A DNA stretch of 60,783 nucleotides from an uncultured Bacteroidia bacterium (GTDB taxonomy: Bacteria; Bacteroidota; Bacteroidia; Bacteroidales; F082), in contig CACXIM010000011.1 of assembly GCA_902767725.1 (NCBI GenBank), positions 1 through 60,783 on the forward strand, written 5' to 3'. Below the pieces are notes generated by a model. The model saw only the letters and a list, made by a program, of their open reading frames with translations, did no database searches and was not told where the DNA came from. The translations under genes were made by a program, and so were the position numbers. This document shows, piece by piece, positions 24,887-33,014 of the stretch; positions within the stretch are counted from its first letter, which is position 1; each line of letters opens with the position of its first letter.

Positions 24887-26296
24887 TTAAACCAGGCCTC
24901 GTGCCGATAACTTTAGCCAGTTCCAAAAAAACAAAGCCAAGACAAGAAAACCACAATATACATAGAAGATTTTCAGGTCTTTATGCCGCAGATGGGTCAT
25001 CGCATAGGCGGCCATGAGTATCAGTAAAGGTATGGCTGGTTCGTGAAAGCGCTCAGAGTTGGCTGCAAAGGAAAACATAATCAGAGCCAAATATGATAGT
25101 TCGTATGTACCTATCAGACTGAAATCACGCCATTTTCTTTGCCGAATAGCAATTACGATGGCCAACATGGCAAAAAATGCCAAGAAATTCTTCACGTAGG
25201 TGCTGCCATGGATCATCTTGTTGTGGTCGGGACTTTCTTCCACCATGGGTGCAAATGGCAAAACAAAAGCTCCAGGAGCTAAATAATAACTCTTGGCCAG
25301 TTCGCTGTGTTTCAAGCCCATTGACTCGTATCTATCGGACTGATAATTCAAATCCATGAATTTTTGTTTATAAATAATCGTCATTTCGCGCCCAATTGGT
25401 GAGAGGAGGAACAGGAAAAAAACTACTACAGCACTCGCCACAGTGATGATTTTGCCTTTTTTGCCCACCAAATCCTTTGATGACAATACTACAAAAACCA
25501 AAAAAGCGAAAATCAGGCACATCCCAATAATCGTCCTGAAACCGAATGTCAGACCTGTCAATAAAATTGGAACGAAAATGTTCCAGAAGGTATATTTCTT
25601 GCTGCGGATAAGATAATCCATGCGTTCAAGGGCGAAGATGGAAAGAAATACCATCTCGGCTTCCTTGGTGTGAAGCCCACACATCTGTATCAGAATAGGC
25701 ATGAAGACACACATCACCGAGGCAAGTCGACCCGTGCGTTCACCGAAAGTGCGTTTGCCTAATTTGTAGACCACAACACACAAATAGGCATGCATCAAAG
25801 CCTTGAAGATGCGTGGAGTCAACAAATTGCGACCAAAAATGGTGTAAATTAGCGTTAACCAAAGCGTGTAGCCTTGGTCGGAATAACCCATCGTGTAACA
25901 ACGCAAATACTTGAAAACATTGGATACATATCCTTCCCTAACCCACCTGGAACACAATACAGCCGTACCGTGATACCATCTGCTGTCACCTGCTCCATAT
26001 TCAAAGGCTCTGCCTGTCTCATAGTAATAGTAGAACCCTATCCCGATAGCATAGGCCACGCGCAGTAACAAAGCAACAAAAAACACCTTCAGAAGGAATT
26101 GTTTCTGATCATTGTCTTTCCAACGAGGATAGAACACCGCGGTCAAGACAAAGAAAAACAGCACCTCCCCTATTCCCCACAGCATCCATTTCAGCTGTAG
26201 GGCATGCTCACGAAATGCCACACTGATGACCAGTAGCGCCAACAGATAAATGCCAATGCCGTAAAACGCAATATATCTGGTCAGTTTTTTCGACAT
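24887..26296 (-). CDS. Multi-pass membrane protein, GT-C glycosyltransferase-like
   Basis: A 469-residue integral membrane protein with about ten to twelve hydrophobic segments. The first long external loop contains EYGAGDSRWYHGTA, an acidic motif placed where GT-C enzymes (GT39-like protein mannosyltransferases and relatives) have their catalytic Asp, followed by GYSDQGYTLWLTLIY. These enzymes use polyprenyl-phosphate sugars on the outer face of the inner membrane. Substrate and family assignment are inferred from topology and this motif only. Its ATG overlaps the stop of the preceding small gene (TGATG), so the two are translationally coupled. Confidence 0.65.
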   Translation of the reverse strand: MSKKLTRYIAFYGIGIYLLALLVISVAFREHALQLKWMLWGIGEVLFFFVLTAVFYPRWKDNDQKQFLLKVFFVALLLRVAYAIGIGFYYYYETGRAFEYGAGDSRWYHGTAVLCSRWVREGYVSNVFKYLRCYTMGYSDQGYTLWLTLIYTIFGRNLLTPRIFKALMHAYLCVVVYKLGKRTFGERTGRLASVMCVFMPILIQMCGLHTKEAEMVFLSIFALERMDYLIRSKKYTFWNIFVPILLTGLTFGFRTIIGMCLIFAFLVFVVLSSKDLVGKKGKIITVASAVVVFFLFLLSPIGREMTIIYKQKFMDLNYQSDRYESMGLKHSELAKSYYLAPGAFVLPFAPMVEESPDHNKMIHGSTYVKNFLAFFAMLAIVIAIRQRKWRDFSLIGTYELSYLALIMFSFAANSERFHEPAIPLLILMAAYAMTHLRHKDLKIFYVYCGFLVLALFFWNWLKLSARGLV

Positions 26297-26691
26297 CAGT
26301 CCATAAATATCGGCCCTTCACCTTTACGTTTTATGGCCTTTTGCTTAATGATAGCCTTGGCATCTGGATTGATTGTACCAATCTTACGCATATCGGCACG
26401 TTCCCACCAGTGGTCCTTATATTCGTGGATGAAACGGAACAGCGAGTCGCTGGCCGTCAACACCTGTGGAGCGTAGTTTTCAGGTGCATCGTTGACCGTT
26501 TCAAACTCGATATGTAGAATTTGGTTGATGGGGTCATACTCGTACCTAAAAGCATAATACGCTACCGTATCTTTGTGATGGTCCATCTGCACCCCTGTAC
26601 CGTCAGCAAGGAAATACATGGTATAACCCGTAGCCGTGTCGTATGGATCATATATCTTATGCTTATATGAATCCTCAATCATCTGATCCAT
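26296..26691 (-). CDS. Hypothetical protein, possibly the second half of the BACON lipoprotein
   Basis: A frame of up to 131 residues starting MDQMIEDSYKHKIYDPY, with strand-like segments GYTMYFLADGTGVQMD and YAFRYEYDPINQILHIEFE that recall small lipocalin-like barrels. It has no signal peptide of its own and overlaps the end of the BACON lipoprotein frame by 17 bases. It is either translated by coupling or is the C-terminal part of that protein separated by a frameshift near 26675-26710. The frame is open further upstream to 26787, which is compatible with a frameshift. It is followed directly by the GT-C-like gene. Confidence 0.6.
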   Translation of the reverse strand: MDQMIEDSYKHKIYDPYDTATGYTMYFLADGTGVQMDHHKDTVAYYAFRYEYDPINQILHIEFETVNDAPENYAPQVLTASDSLFRFIHEYKDHWWERADMRKIGTINPDAKAIIKQKAIKRKGEGPIFMD

Positions 26692-27052
26692 ATAGTCTAT
26701 CCAACTTGTTTTGCGAAACGAAGACCGTGCGATAGACGTGTCCGCCAGGTGAATTGATGACAAAGGAGGAACCACGGAAATCTGCATCTCCCAATTCCTC
26801 TACTGTAACGGTGATGGTGGCATCGTTTTTGCCACTCATCGTGCTGATGGTGTACCAATCGGCATCGTCGTTCTTGGTGATGGTCCATTCGCAGTTGGCG
26901 GTGAATTCAAACGTCTGAGAGCCAGCATCTAAGTTAAACCATAGGTTGTTGGTGGGTACTTGGATTTTGTAAGTCTTCACGCATCCCGTGAATCCGGCTG
27001 CCATAATGAGCAGCATGGCTGCCACGGCCAAAAGATGAATATGCTTTTTCAT
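26675..27052 (-). CDS. BACON domain lipoprotein
   Basis: A 125-residue lipoprotein. MKKHIHLLAVAAMLLIMAA precedes a lipobox FTGC. The rest is one BACON (Bacteroidetes-associated carbohydrate-binding often N-terminal) domain with FEFTANCEWTITKND, WYTISTMSGKNDATIT and a C-terminal FVSQNK strand. A lone BACON domain is unusually short, and the chain ends abruptly at LDRLYGSDD, where another frame takes over. The start at 27052 is preferred because the promoter box at 27079-27072 lies before it and after the ATG at 27082. Confidence 0.75.
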   Translation of the reverse strand: MKKHIHLLAVAAMLLIMAAGFTGCVKTYKIQVPTNNLWFNLDAGSQTFEFTANCEWTITKNDDADWYTISTMSGKNDATITVTVEELGDADFRGSSFVINSPGGHVYRTVFVSQNKLDRLYGSDD

Positions 27053-27071
27053 TTCGGTTAGATTTAAAGTG

Positions 27072-27079
27072 CAAAAGTA
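27072..27079 (-). promoter_or_regulatory. -7 box of the BACON lipoprotein gene
   Basis: TACTTTTG on the minus strand, 19 bases before the lipoprotein ATG and just after the rnr stop codon. Confidence 0.5.
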
Positions 27080-27089
27080 CATAATTTTT

Positions 27090-29297
27090 TCAATATAAGC
27101 GTTTTTTCTGCTTTGACTTCTTCGCGGGAGGCAGTGTGTTGGCCAGCATCTCGAAGTCCATCTTGTGCTTGAACAGGTCGACGGCTTTCACGCGGATGCG
27201 CACTTCGTCACCCAATTGGATGACGCGCCCCGTGTCTTGTCCAATAACACGGAAGTTGTCGTCGTCAAGGTAATAATAGTCTCCAGGAAGGTCCTCATAG
27301 CGTACCAATCCCTCGCATTTGTTGCCTTTCAGTTCCACGAAAAGGCCCCACTTGCTGACGCCTGAGACCAAGCCTTCAAACACCTGTCCAATCTTATCTT
27401 GCAGATATTCGGCCTGCTTGTATTTAATGGATTGGCGTTCCATCTCCTCGGCTTGTTTTTCCATCTCGCTTGAATGTTGGCACATTTCCTCGTATTCTTT
27501 TTTGTTGACCGAACCTTGACCCTCAATGAGATACCTTTCTATCAATCGGTGCACCATCAGGTCGGGATAACGACGGATAGGCGAGGTGAAGTGGGTGTAG
27601 TAGTCGAAGGCCAAGCCATAGTGTCCGATGTTCTCGGTGCTGTAGACAGCCTTGGCCATGGTGCGCAGGGCGACGGTCTGGATCAGGTTCTTCTCGCCCT
27701 TGCCTTCCACGTCTTCGAAGAGTTTGTTGTAGGAATTCACCAAAGCGGTGCGGCTGCTGAGGTTCATGGTATAGCCCAAACGCGAGATGAGTAGCATGAA
27801 CTTGTTTAGCTTCTCTGGGTTGGGCTCATCGTGTACACGATAGACGAAGGTGTAGTTGCTCCACTTGCTTCCAGCCATGCCGAAGGTCTCGGCCACGGTG
27901 CGGTTGGCTAAAAGCATGAAATCTTCGATTAATTCATGCGACTCGTTCTGCACACGCACATAGGTGTCAATAGGTTTCTTGTTCTCATCGAGGATGAAAC
28001 GCACTTCTTCCGAGTGGAAATTGATACTACCTGCATCCATGCGTTTTTCACGAAGTTTGGTCGCTAAGCTGTTGAAGGTCAGGATTTCGTCCTTGTAGTC
28101 ACCATCTCCACCTTCAATCATGGTCTGTACTTCCTCGTAGGTATAGCGGCGGCACGACTTGATGATGGTCTTGCCAATCCACTTGTCGTAAATCTTGGCA
28201 TCATCGTCCATCTCGAAGACCACGCTGAACGTCAGCTTCTCCTCGTCGGGGCGAAGTGAGCAGACGTTGTTGCAGAGCTTTTCAGGTAGCATAGGGATGG
28301 TACGGTCGACGAGGTAGACCGAGGTGCCACGGTCGAGGGCTTCCTTGTCGATGGCGGAGCCTTTCTGCACATAGTGCGACACGTCGGCAATGTGGACGCC
28401 CACCTCCCAATGGCCGTTTTTCATCTTTTGCAAACTGATAGCGTCGTCAAAGTCCTTGGCATCAGCTGGGTCAATGGTGATGGTGAAGGTTTCGCGGAAA
28501 TCACGGCGTTTTTTGATCTCAGCCGCGCTGATTTTGACCGAAATCTGGGCGGCTTCACGCTCCACGTCTTCCGGGAACTCGATGGGATAGTCGTGGGCGG
28601 CCAAGATGGACTCCATCTCCACGTCGTTCTCGCCAGGCTTGCCGAGCACACGGACAATCTCGCCAAAGGGATTGCCCGAGCCATCGGGCCAATCAGTGAG
28701 GTGGACGATGACCTTCTGTCCGTCTTTGGCACCGTTGAGGTCGCCACGCGGGATGAAGATGTCAACAGGCATCCAATCCACATCGGGGCGGACGAAGACA
28801 TAGCCATGCGAAATACTCAACACGCCAACAAATTCGGTATGCTTGCGTTCGAGCACCTCCACAATCTCGCCTTCGGGTTTGCTGTTGTTGCGTTTCGGGA
28901 ACATGGCCACGCGCACACGGTCGCCATGTAGCGCCTTGTAGGTATCTTGGGCAGCGATGAAGATGTCCTCGCCATCGCCATCGTCGCGCACCACATAGGC
29001 CTTGCCCGTTGACTTCATCTCCACCGTACCTTCCACATACTTCGTCTTAGGCCCAAACTGCGCCATACCCTCGGGACCCATCACATAGCTGTAAGGACGC
29101 ACCTCTTGCAGCAAGCCTTTGTCTTTCAGGTCAATGAGGAGGTTATACACCACATCCTTTCCTGCTTGGTCCTTGATACCCATGATTTTGCAAACCTGTT
29201 TGTAGTTTTTCGGACGAAAAGGCTGGTCGGCGAAAATGCCTAAAATCACACTTGTGAAAGTGCTGAGTTTATTCTCGATTTTTTTCTTTTTTGCCAT
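27090..29297 (-). CDS. rnr: Ribonuclease R
   Basis: A 735-residue 3'-5' exoribonuclease that degrades structured RNA. An N-terminal winged-helix segment (residues 1-80) and cold-shock domains precede the RNB catalytic domain, which has IDPADAKDFDDAISL with the metal-binding Asp cluster and VGVHIADVSHYV, YTHFTSPIRRYPDLMVHR. A C-terminal S1 domain (GLVSGVSKWGLFVEL) and a basic tail KKSKQKKRLY end the protein. Transcribed from TATCTTTG at 29325-29318. Confidence 0.95.
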   Translation of the reverse strand: MAKKKKIENKLSTFTSVILGIFADQPFRPKNYKQVCKIMGIKDQAGKDVVYNLLIDLKDKGLLQEVRPYSYVMGPEGMAQFGPKTKYVEGTVEMKSTGKAYVVRDDGDGEDIFIAAQDTYKALHGDRVRVAMFPKRNNSKPEGEIVEVLERKHTEFVGVLSISHGYVFVRPDVDWMPVDIFIPRGDLNGAKDGQKVIVHLTDWPDGSGNPFGEIVRVLGKPGENDVEMESILAAHDYPIEFPEDVEREAAQISVKISAAEIKKRRDFRETFTITIDPADAKDFDDAISLQKMKNGHWEVGVHIADVSHYVQKGSAIDKEALDRGTSVYLVDRTIPMLPEKLCNNVCSLRPDEEKLTFSVVFEMDDDAKIYDKWIGKTIIKSCRRYTYEEVQTMIEGGDGDYKDEILTFNSLATKLREKRMDAGSINFHSEEVRFILDENKKPIDTYVRVQNESHELIEDFMLLANRTVAETFGMAGSKWSNYTFVYRVHDEPNPEKLNKFMLLISRLGYTMNLSSRTALVNSYNKLFEDVEGKGEKNLIQTVALRTMAKAVYSTENIGHYGLAFDYYTHFTSPIRRYPDLMVHRLIERYLIEGQGSVNKKEYEEMCQHSSEMEKQAEEMERQSIKYKQAEYLQDKIGQVFEGLVSGVSKWGLFVELKGNKCEGLVRYEDLPGDYYYLDDDNFRVIGQDTGRVIQLGDEVRIRVKAVDLFKHKMDFEMLANTLPPAKKSKQKKRLY

Positions 29298-29317
29298 GAT
29301 GATTTTGAAATTTTCTG

Positions 29318-29325
29318 CAAAGATA
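29318..29325 (-). promoter_or_regulatory. -7 box of rnr
   Basis: TATCTTTG on the minus strand, 20 bases before the rnr ATG. Confidence 0.5.
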
Positions 29326-29383
29326 AATAAATCACTCGATTAGAATGTTGATAATTTTGTTGACAAAAAAAATGAGAATTAAT

Positions 29384-29415
29384 TTGTACGGAAATATCAA
29401 AATACTCTACCTTTG
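29384..29415 (+). promoter_or_regulatory. Promoter of the nrdDG operon
   Basis: TTG (29384-29386, within TTTG) and TACCTTTG (29408-29415) spaced by 21 bases. Predicted transcription starts around 29420, exactly at the first helix of the riboswitch. Confidence 0.7.
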
Positions 29416-29420
29416 CAAAA

Positions 29421-29580
29421 CAAGGTTCTTCGGAGGAGATTAATAGGGAACCCCGTGAAAATCAGGGACTATACCCGTAGCTGTGAGCTTCAGAAAACGC
29501 CGAACAACCCCCGCCACTGTCGTGGGATGACCTCGACGGGAAGGCAGTTTGAGCGGGAGCGAGTCAGAAGACCTGCCTTG
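29421..29580 (+). ncRNA. Cobalamin riboswitch
   Basis: The P1 helix pairs CAAGG (29421-29425) with CCTTG (29576-29580). Conserved aptamer parts appear in order: TTAATAGGGAA, CGTGAAAATCAGGGAC, CCCGTAGCTGTGA, GCCACTGTC (about 29513-29521), ATGACC..GACGGGAAGGC, and the B12 box AGTCAGAAGACCTGCC (29562-29577). Between the aptamer and nrdD is a small TGCGTT-TTAAT-AACGCA hairpin (29600-29616) that could be part of the expression platform. Known B12 riboswitches repress their genes when adenosylcobalamin or related forms are abundant. Here it would repress the B12-independent anaerobic ribonucleotide reductase. Confidence 0.92.
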
Positions 29581-29640
29581 TGAACGATGAGCAATATTCT
29601 GCGTTTTAATAACGCAACAAATTGAAAACGAGCACATTAT

Positions 29641-31752
29641 ATGAGCAACGGAGGATTGTACATTACCAAAAGGGACGGCAAGCAGGAAGCCTTCTCCCTC
29701 GACAAGATCAAAGTAGCTATCAGTAAAGCTTTTCTCGCATCCGGCTTTTATGCCACCGACGAGGACCTCAACGGCATCTTGAGCCGTGTCCGCGTGACCA
29801 ACGGCATCACTGTGGAGGAAATCCAAAACCAGGTGGAGACTGCCCTGATGGCGGAGCAGTATTACACTGTGGCAAAAAACTACATCCTGTACCGTCAGAA
29901 GCACACTGAAGACCGTGAGATTCGTGAGAAAATCGACTTCTTGAGCAACTATGTCAATGCCTCGAACGCCGCCACGGGCTCGAAGTACGACGCCAACGCC
30001 AATGTGGAAAAGAAGAACATCGCCACATTAATTGGCGAGCTGCCCAAGTCGAGCTTCATCCGCATCAACCGTCGCCTGCTGACGGACCGCATCAAGTCGG
30101 TATACGGCAAGGAACTTGCCGACCGTTACCTCTACTTGCTCAACAACCACTTCATCTACAAAAATGACGAGACCTCACTGGCCAACTACTGCGCCTCCAT
30201 CACCATGTATCCCTGGCTCAACGAAGGCACGGCTTCAATCGGCGGCAACAGCACCGCCCCCACCAAGCTGCGCTCGTTCTGCGGTGGCTTTATTAATATG
30301 GTGTTCATGGTCTCCTCGCAATTGTCGGGTGCCTGCGCCACGCCGGAGTTCCTGATGTACATGAACTACTTTATCGGGCTCGACTACGGCAAGGACTACT
30401 ACAAGCGTGCCGATGAAATCGTCGACCACTCGCTCAAACCACGCACCATCGACAAAGTCATCACCGACTGCTTCCAGCAAATCGTGTATTCCTTGAACCA
30501 ACCTGCGGGTGCAAGGAATTACCAGTCGGTGTTCTGGAACATCGCCTACTACGACAAGTATTATTTCGAGTCGCTGTTTGGCAACTTCTACTTCCCCGAC
30601 GGCTCACAGCCCGATTGGGAGTCGTTGAGTTGGCTCCAGAAGCGCTTCATGAAGTGGTTTAATGCGGAGCGTTTGAGAAGCGTGCTCACCTTCCCGGTGG
30701 AAACGATGGCGTTGCTTTCGAAAGATGGTGACGTCATCGACCAAGAATGGGGCGACTTCACCGCCGAGATGTACGCTGAAGGACACTCCTTCTTCACCTA
30801 CCTCAGCGACAACGCCGACTCGCTGTCGTCGTGCTGCCGCCTACGCAATGAGATCCAAGACAATGGCTTCAGCTACACCCTCGGTGCTGGTGGCGTCAGC
30901 ACAGGCTCCAAGAGCGTGCTGACCATCAACCTCAACCGCTGCATCCAGTATGCCGCACGCAACAACATGCACTACCTCACCTTCCTTGAGGAGATTGTCG
31001 ACCTCTGCCACAAAGTGCAGATTTGCTACAACGAGAACCTGAAGGACCTGCAAAGCAAAGGTATGCTGCCGTTGTTCGATGCCGGCTACATCAACCTGAG
31101 TCGCCAGTACCTCACCATCGGCGTGAACGGCCTCGTAGAAGCTGCCGAGTTCCTTAAGATCAAGATTTCGGACAACCCGGACTACGAGAAGTTCGTGCAG
31201 GATGTGTTGGGCCTCATCGAGCGCTACAACAAGAAGTACTACTCGAAACAAGACGGCCTGATGTTCAACTGCGAGATGATTCCCGCCGAGAACGTGGGCG
31301 TCAAGCACGCCAAGTGGGACAAGGAAGACGGCTACGAGGTGCACCGCGACTGCTACAACAGCTACTTCTACATCGTGGAAGACCCCAACACCAACGTGTT
31401 GGACAAATTCCGCCTCCACGGCGAGAAGTACATCAAGCACCTTACCGGTGGCTCGGCGCTGCACTGCAACCTTGAGGAACACCTCACCAAGGAACAGTAC
31501 CGCCAGCTGCTGCGTGTGGCTGCTCGCGAAGGCTGCAACTACTTCACCTTCAACATCCCGAACACGATTTGCAACGACTGCGGCCACATCGACAAGCGTT
31601 ACTTGAAGGAATGCCCCGAGTGCCACAGCCACAACATTGACTACCTGACCCGCATCATCGGATACTTGAAGCGTGTCAGCAATTTCAGCGAGCCGCGCCA
31701 AGAGGAAGCCGCCCGCCGTCACTATGGAAAAATGGAGATGGACAGATGTTAA
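29641..31752 (+). CDS. nrdD: Anaerobic (class III) ribonucleoside-triphosphate reductase
   Basis: A 703-residue glycyl radical enzyme that makes dNTPs without oxygen. The N-terminal ATP-cone (YITKRDGKQEAFSLDKIK, about residues 7-95) binds allosteric nucleotides. The catalytic barrel follows with NQPAGARNYQSVFWN and TLGAGGVSTGSKSV. Near the C-terminus CNDCGHIDKR and CPECHSHN form the zinc site, followed by RIIGYLKRVSNFSEPRQ, the glycyl radical region with its Gly. It is overlapped by nrdG and controlled by the upstream cobalamin riboswitch. Confidence 0.95.
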   Translation: MSNGGLYITKRDGKQEAFSLDKIKVAISKAFLASGFYATDEDLNGILSRVRVTNGITVEEIQNQVETALMAEQYYTVAKNYILYRQKHTEDREIREKIDFLSNYVNASNAATGSKYDANANVEKKNIATLIGELPKSSFIRINRRLLTDRIKSVYGKELADRYLYLLNNHFIYKNDETSLANYCASITMYPWLNEGTASIGGNSTAPTKLRSFCGGFINMVFMVSSQLSGACATPEFLMYMNYFIGLDYGKDYYKRADEIVDHSLKPRTIDKVITDCFQQIVYSLNQPAGARNYQSVFWNIAYYDKYYFESLFGNFYFPDGSQPDWESLSWLQKRFMKWFNAERLRSVLTFPVETMALLSKDGDVIDQEWGDFTAEMYAEGHSFFTYLSDNADSLSSCCRLRNEIQDNGFSYTLGAGGVSTGSKSVLTINLNRCIQYAARNNMHYLTFLEEIVDLCHKVQICYNENLKDLQSKGMLPLFDAGYINLSRQYLTIGVNGLVEAAEFLKIKISDNPDYEKFVQDVLGLIERYNKKYYSKQDGLMFNCEMIPAENVGVKHAKWDKEDGYEVHRDCYNSYFYIVEDPNTNVLDKFRLHGEKYIKHLTGGSALHCNLEEHLTKEQYRQLLRVAAREGCNYFTFNIPNTICNDCGHIDKRYLKECPECHSHNIDYLTRIIGYLKRVSNFSEPRQEEAARRHYGKMEMDRC

Positions 31753-32246
31753 AGTACGCCAATTTTGATATCGTCTTCCAGGAAGTTCCGGAAGAGGTTA
31801 CGCTTGCTATTAATATCACTAACTGTCCCAACCAATGTCCTGGTTGCCACAGCAAATACTTGTGGGAAAACAGCGGCAAACAATTGGACACCAACGAGTT
31901 GTATCGTCTTGTGGATCAATACAAGACGGGCATTACCTGCGTATGCTTCATGGGTGGCGACAACGAACCGGAGTCGGTCGCCCAATTGGCCAATCAGGTG
32001 AAGAAGGACTATGGCGTCAAGGTGGCCTGGTATTCGGGCAAGAACGAATTGCCGCAGAACGTTTCGACCGATCATTTCGACTACATCAAAGTGGGACGTT
32101 ACGTGGCTGAGCTAGGTCCTCTGGACAGCGCGACCACCAACCAACGCATGATGAAACGCCTGGCCGACGGCCGCGTGAAAGACATCACGGAATGGTTCCG
32201 AAAGAACAAGAAAGTTGTTGAGGTAGAAAAAAATCCCGTAGAGTGA
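31746..32246 (+). CDS. nrdG: Anaerobic ribonucleotide reductase activating protein
   Basis: A 166-residue radical SAM activase that abstracts hydrogen from the NrdD glycine. NCPNQCPGCHSKYLWE carries the CX3CX2C cluster motif, and CVCFMGGDNEPE follows the SAM-binding loop. It starts inside the last codons of nrdD (7-bp overlap). Its stop codon TGA lies in the loop of the transcription terminator. The C-terminal tail KKVVEVEKNPVE partly reads through the terminator's left arm. Confidence 0.93.
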   Translation: MLKYANFDIVFQEVPEEVTLAINITNCPNQCPGCHSKYLWENSGKQLDTNELYRLVDQYKTGITCVCFMGGDNEPESVAQLANQVKKDYGVKVAWYSGKNELPQNVSTDHFDYIKVGRYVAELGPLDSATTNQRMMKRLADGRVKDITEWFRKNKKVVEVEKNPVE

Positions 32247-32261
32247 TCTGCGGGATTTTTT
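32228..32261 (+). terminator. Terminator of the nrdDG operon
   Basis: AAAAAATCCCG (32228-32238) is inverted at CGGGATTTTTT (32251-32261). The nrdG stop codon (32244-32246) is in the 12-base loop. Confidence 0.88.
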
Positions 32262-32281
32262 AATCCGTAACACTGTCCATC

Positions 32282-32953
32282 TTATTCCTTTACAAATCCT
32301 TTGCCATTCCAAAGGTATTTCAAGGTTTTGTCGCCGTTGTAACTATTCAATCTGCTTTCTTCCATGCCTGCATAGGTTTCCTCGCAGTCATAAGGATAAA
32401 GTTCTACAGTCAAAGATTTTGGAGGATTGAAGTAGAATTGTTGATAGTACCGAGGGACTTCGTCATACATCTTTTTGAAATCGGCAATTTCTTTTTCATA
32501 TTGGTCTGTTTTCTCTGGATTGAGCAACAACTCCAATTTAGGCGAAGGCAAAATGCCTGTGATGGTATCGCGAACACCGTCCTTATAAGTCCACGTTCCA
32601 TAAGAATAATTTCCTGCGCAACCTGGTCCTGCAAAAACAGAAGCGGAGACCACAAGGTATCCGCCGTCGTCTAAAGGATAGCAATGAAACTCTTCAGCGG
32701 AATAGCAACCTTCACAACCAGGGTCGTAACTGCATTCATACGAAAGAGGATTGTTGCTAGAGCCTTCATAGTCGCCGTCAGGATGCCATTCTTTGAAGAT
32801 TTGTTCCGCAACGGGCACTGTGTCTACTTCCACGGCAATCGCTGGTGTTTCAACATTAATATTAAGGTTGTCGATGTTGATTTGCGTTTCTCCCCCGCAG
32901 GAGAACAAGGCCACTGCCAAGAAGGAAACAATGGGAATGATGTGTTTTTTCAT
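32282..32953 (-). CDS. Hypothetical lipoprotein
   Basis: A 223-residue protein starting MKKHIIPIVSFLAVALF with a lipobox ending at SC, so a predicted lipoprotein. The mature part is acidic and has a cysteine-rich segment (YECSYDPGCEGCYSAEEFHC) around residues 70-90, then SASVFAGPGCAGNYSYGTW. I do not recognise a family. No partner is obvious: it lies between the nrdDG terminator and the palindrome after proS. The start at 32953 gives a proper signal sequence, unlike the ATG at 32989, which lies inside the palindrome. Confidence 0.65.
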   Translation of the reverse strand: MKKHIIPIVSFLAVALFSCGGETQINIDNLNINVETPAIAVEVDTVPVAEQIFKEWHPDGDYEGSSNNPLSYECSYDPGCEGCYSAEEFHCYPLDDGGYLVVSASVFAGPGCAGNYSYGTWTYKDGVRDTITGILPSPKLELLLNPEKTDQYEKEIADFKKMYDEVPRYYQQFYFNPPKSLTVELYPYDCEETYAGMEESRLNSYNGDKTLKYLWNGKGFVKE

Positions 32954-32974
32954 ATCGGTTGTTTTTTTTAAACA

Positions 32975-33002
32975 GTAGAGACGGTGCATGCACCGTCTCT
33001 AC
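32975..33002. repeat. 28-bp perfect palindrome, GTAGAGAC family
   Basis: GTAGAGACGGTG-CATG-CACCGTCTCTAC, 13 bases beyond the proS stop codon, almost identical to the copy that follows glnS at 22299. Confidence 0.85.
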
Positions 33003-33014
33003 ATAGGTTAATCA

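Noticed and set aside
30841-31722. Minus-strand 293-residue frame inside nrdD
   Set aside because: It is a mirror frame of a conserved coding sequence with biased Val/Ala/Leu content and no motif.
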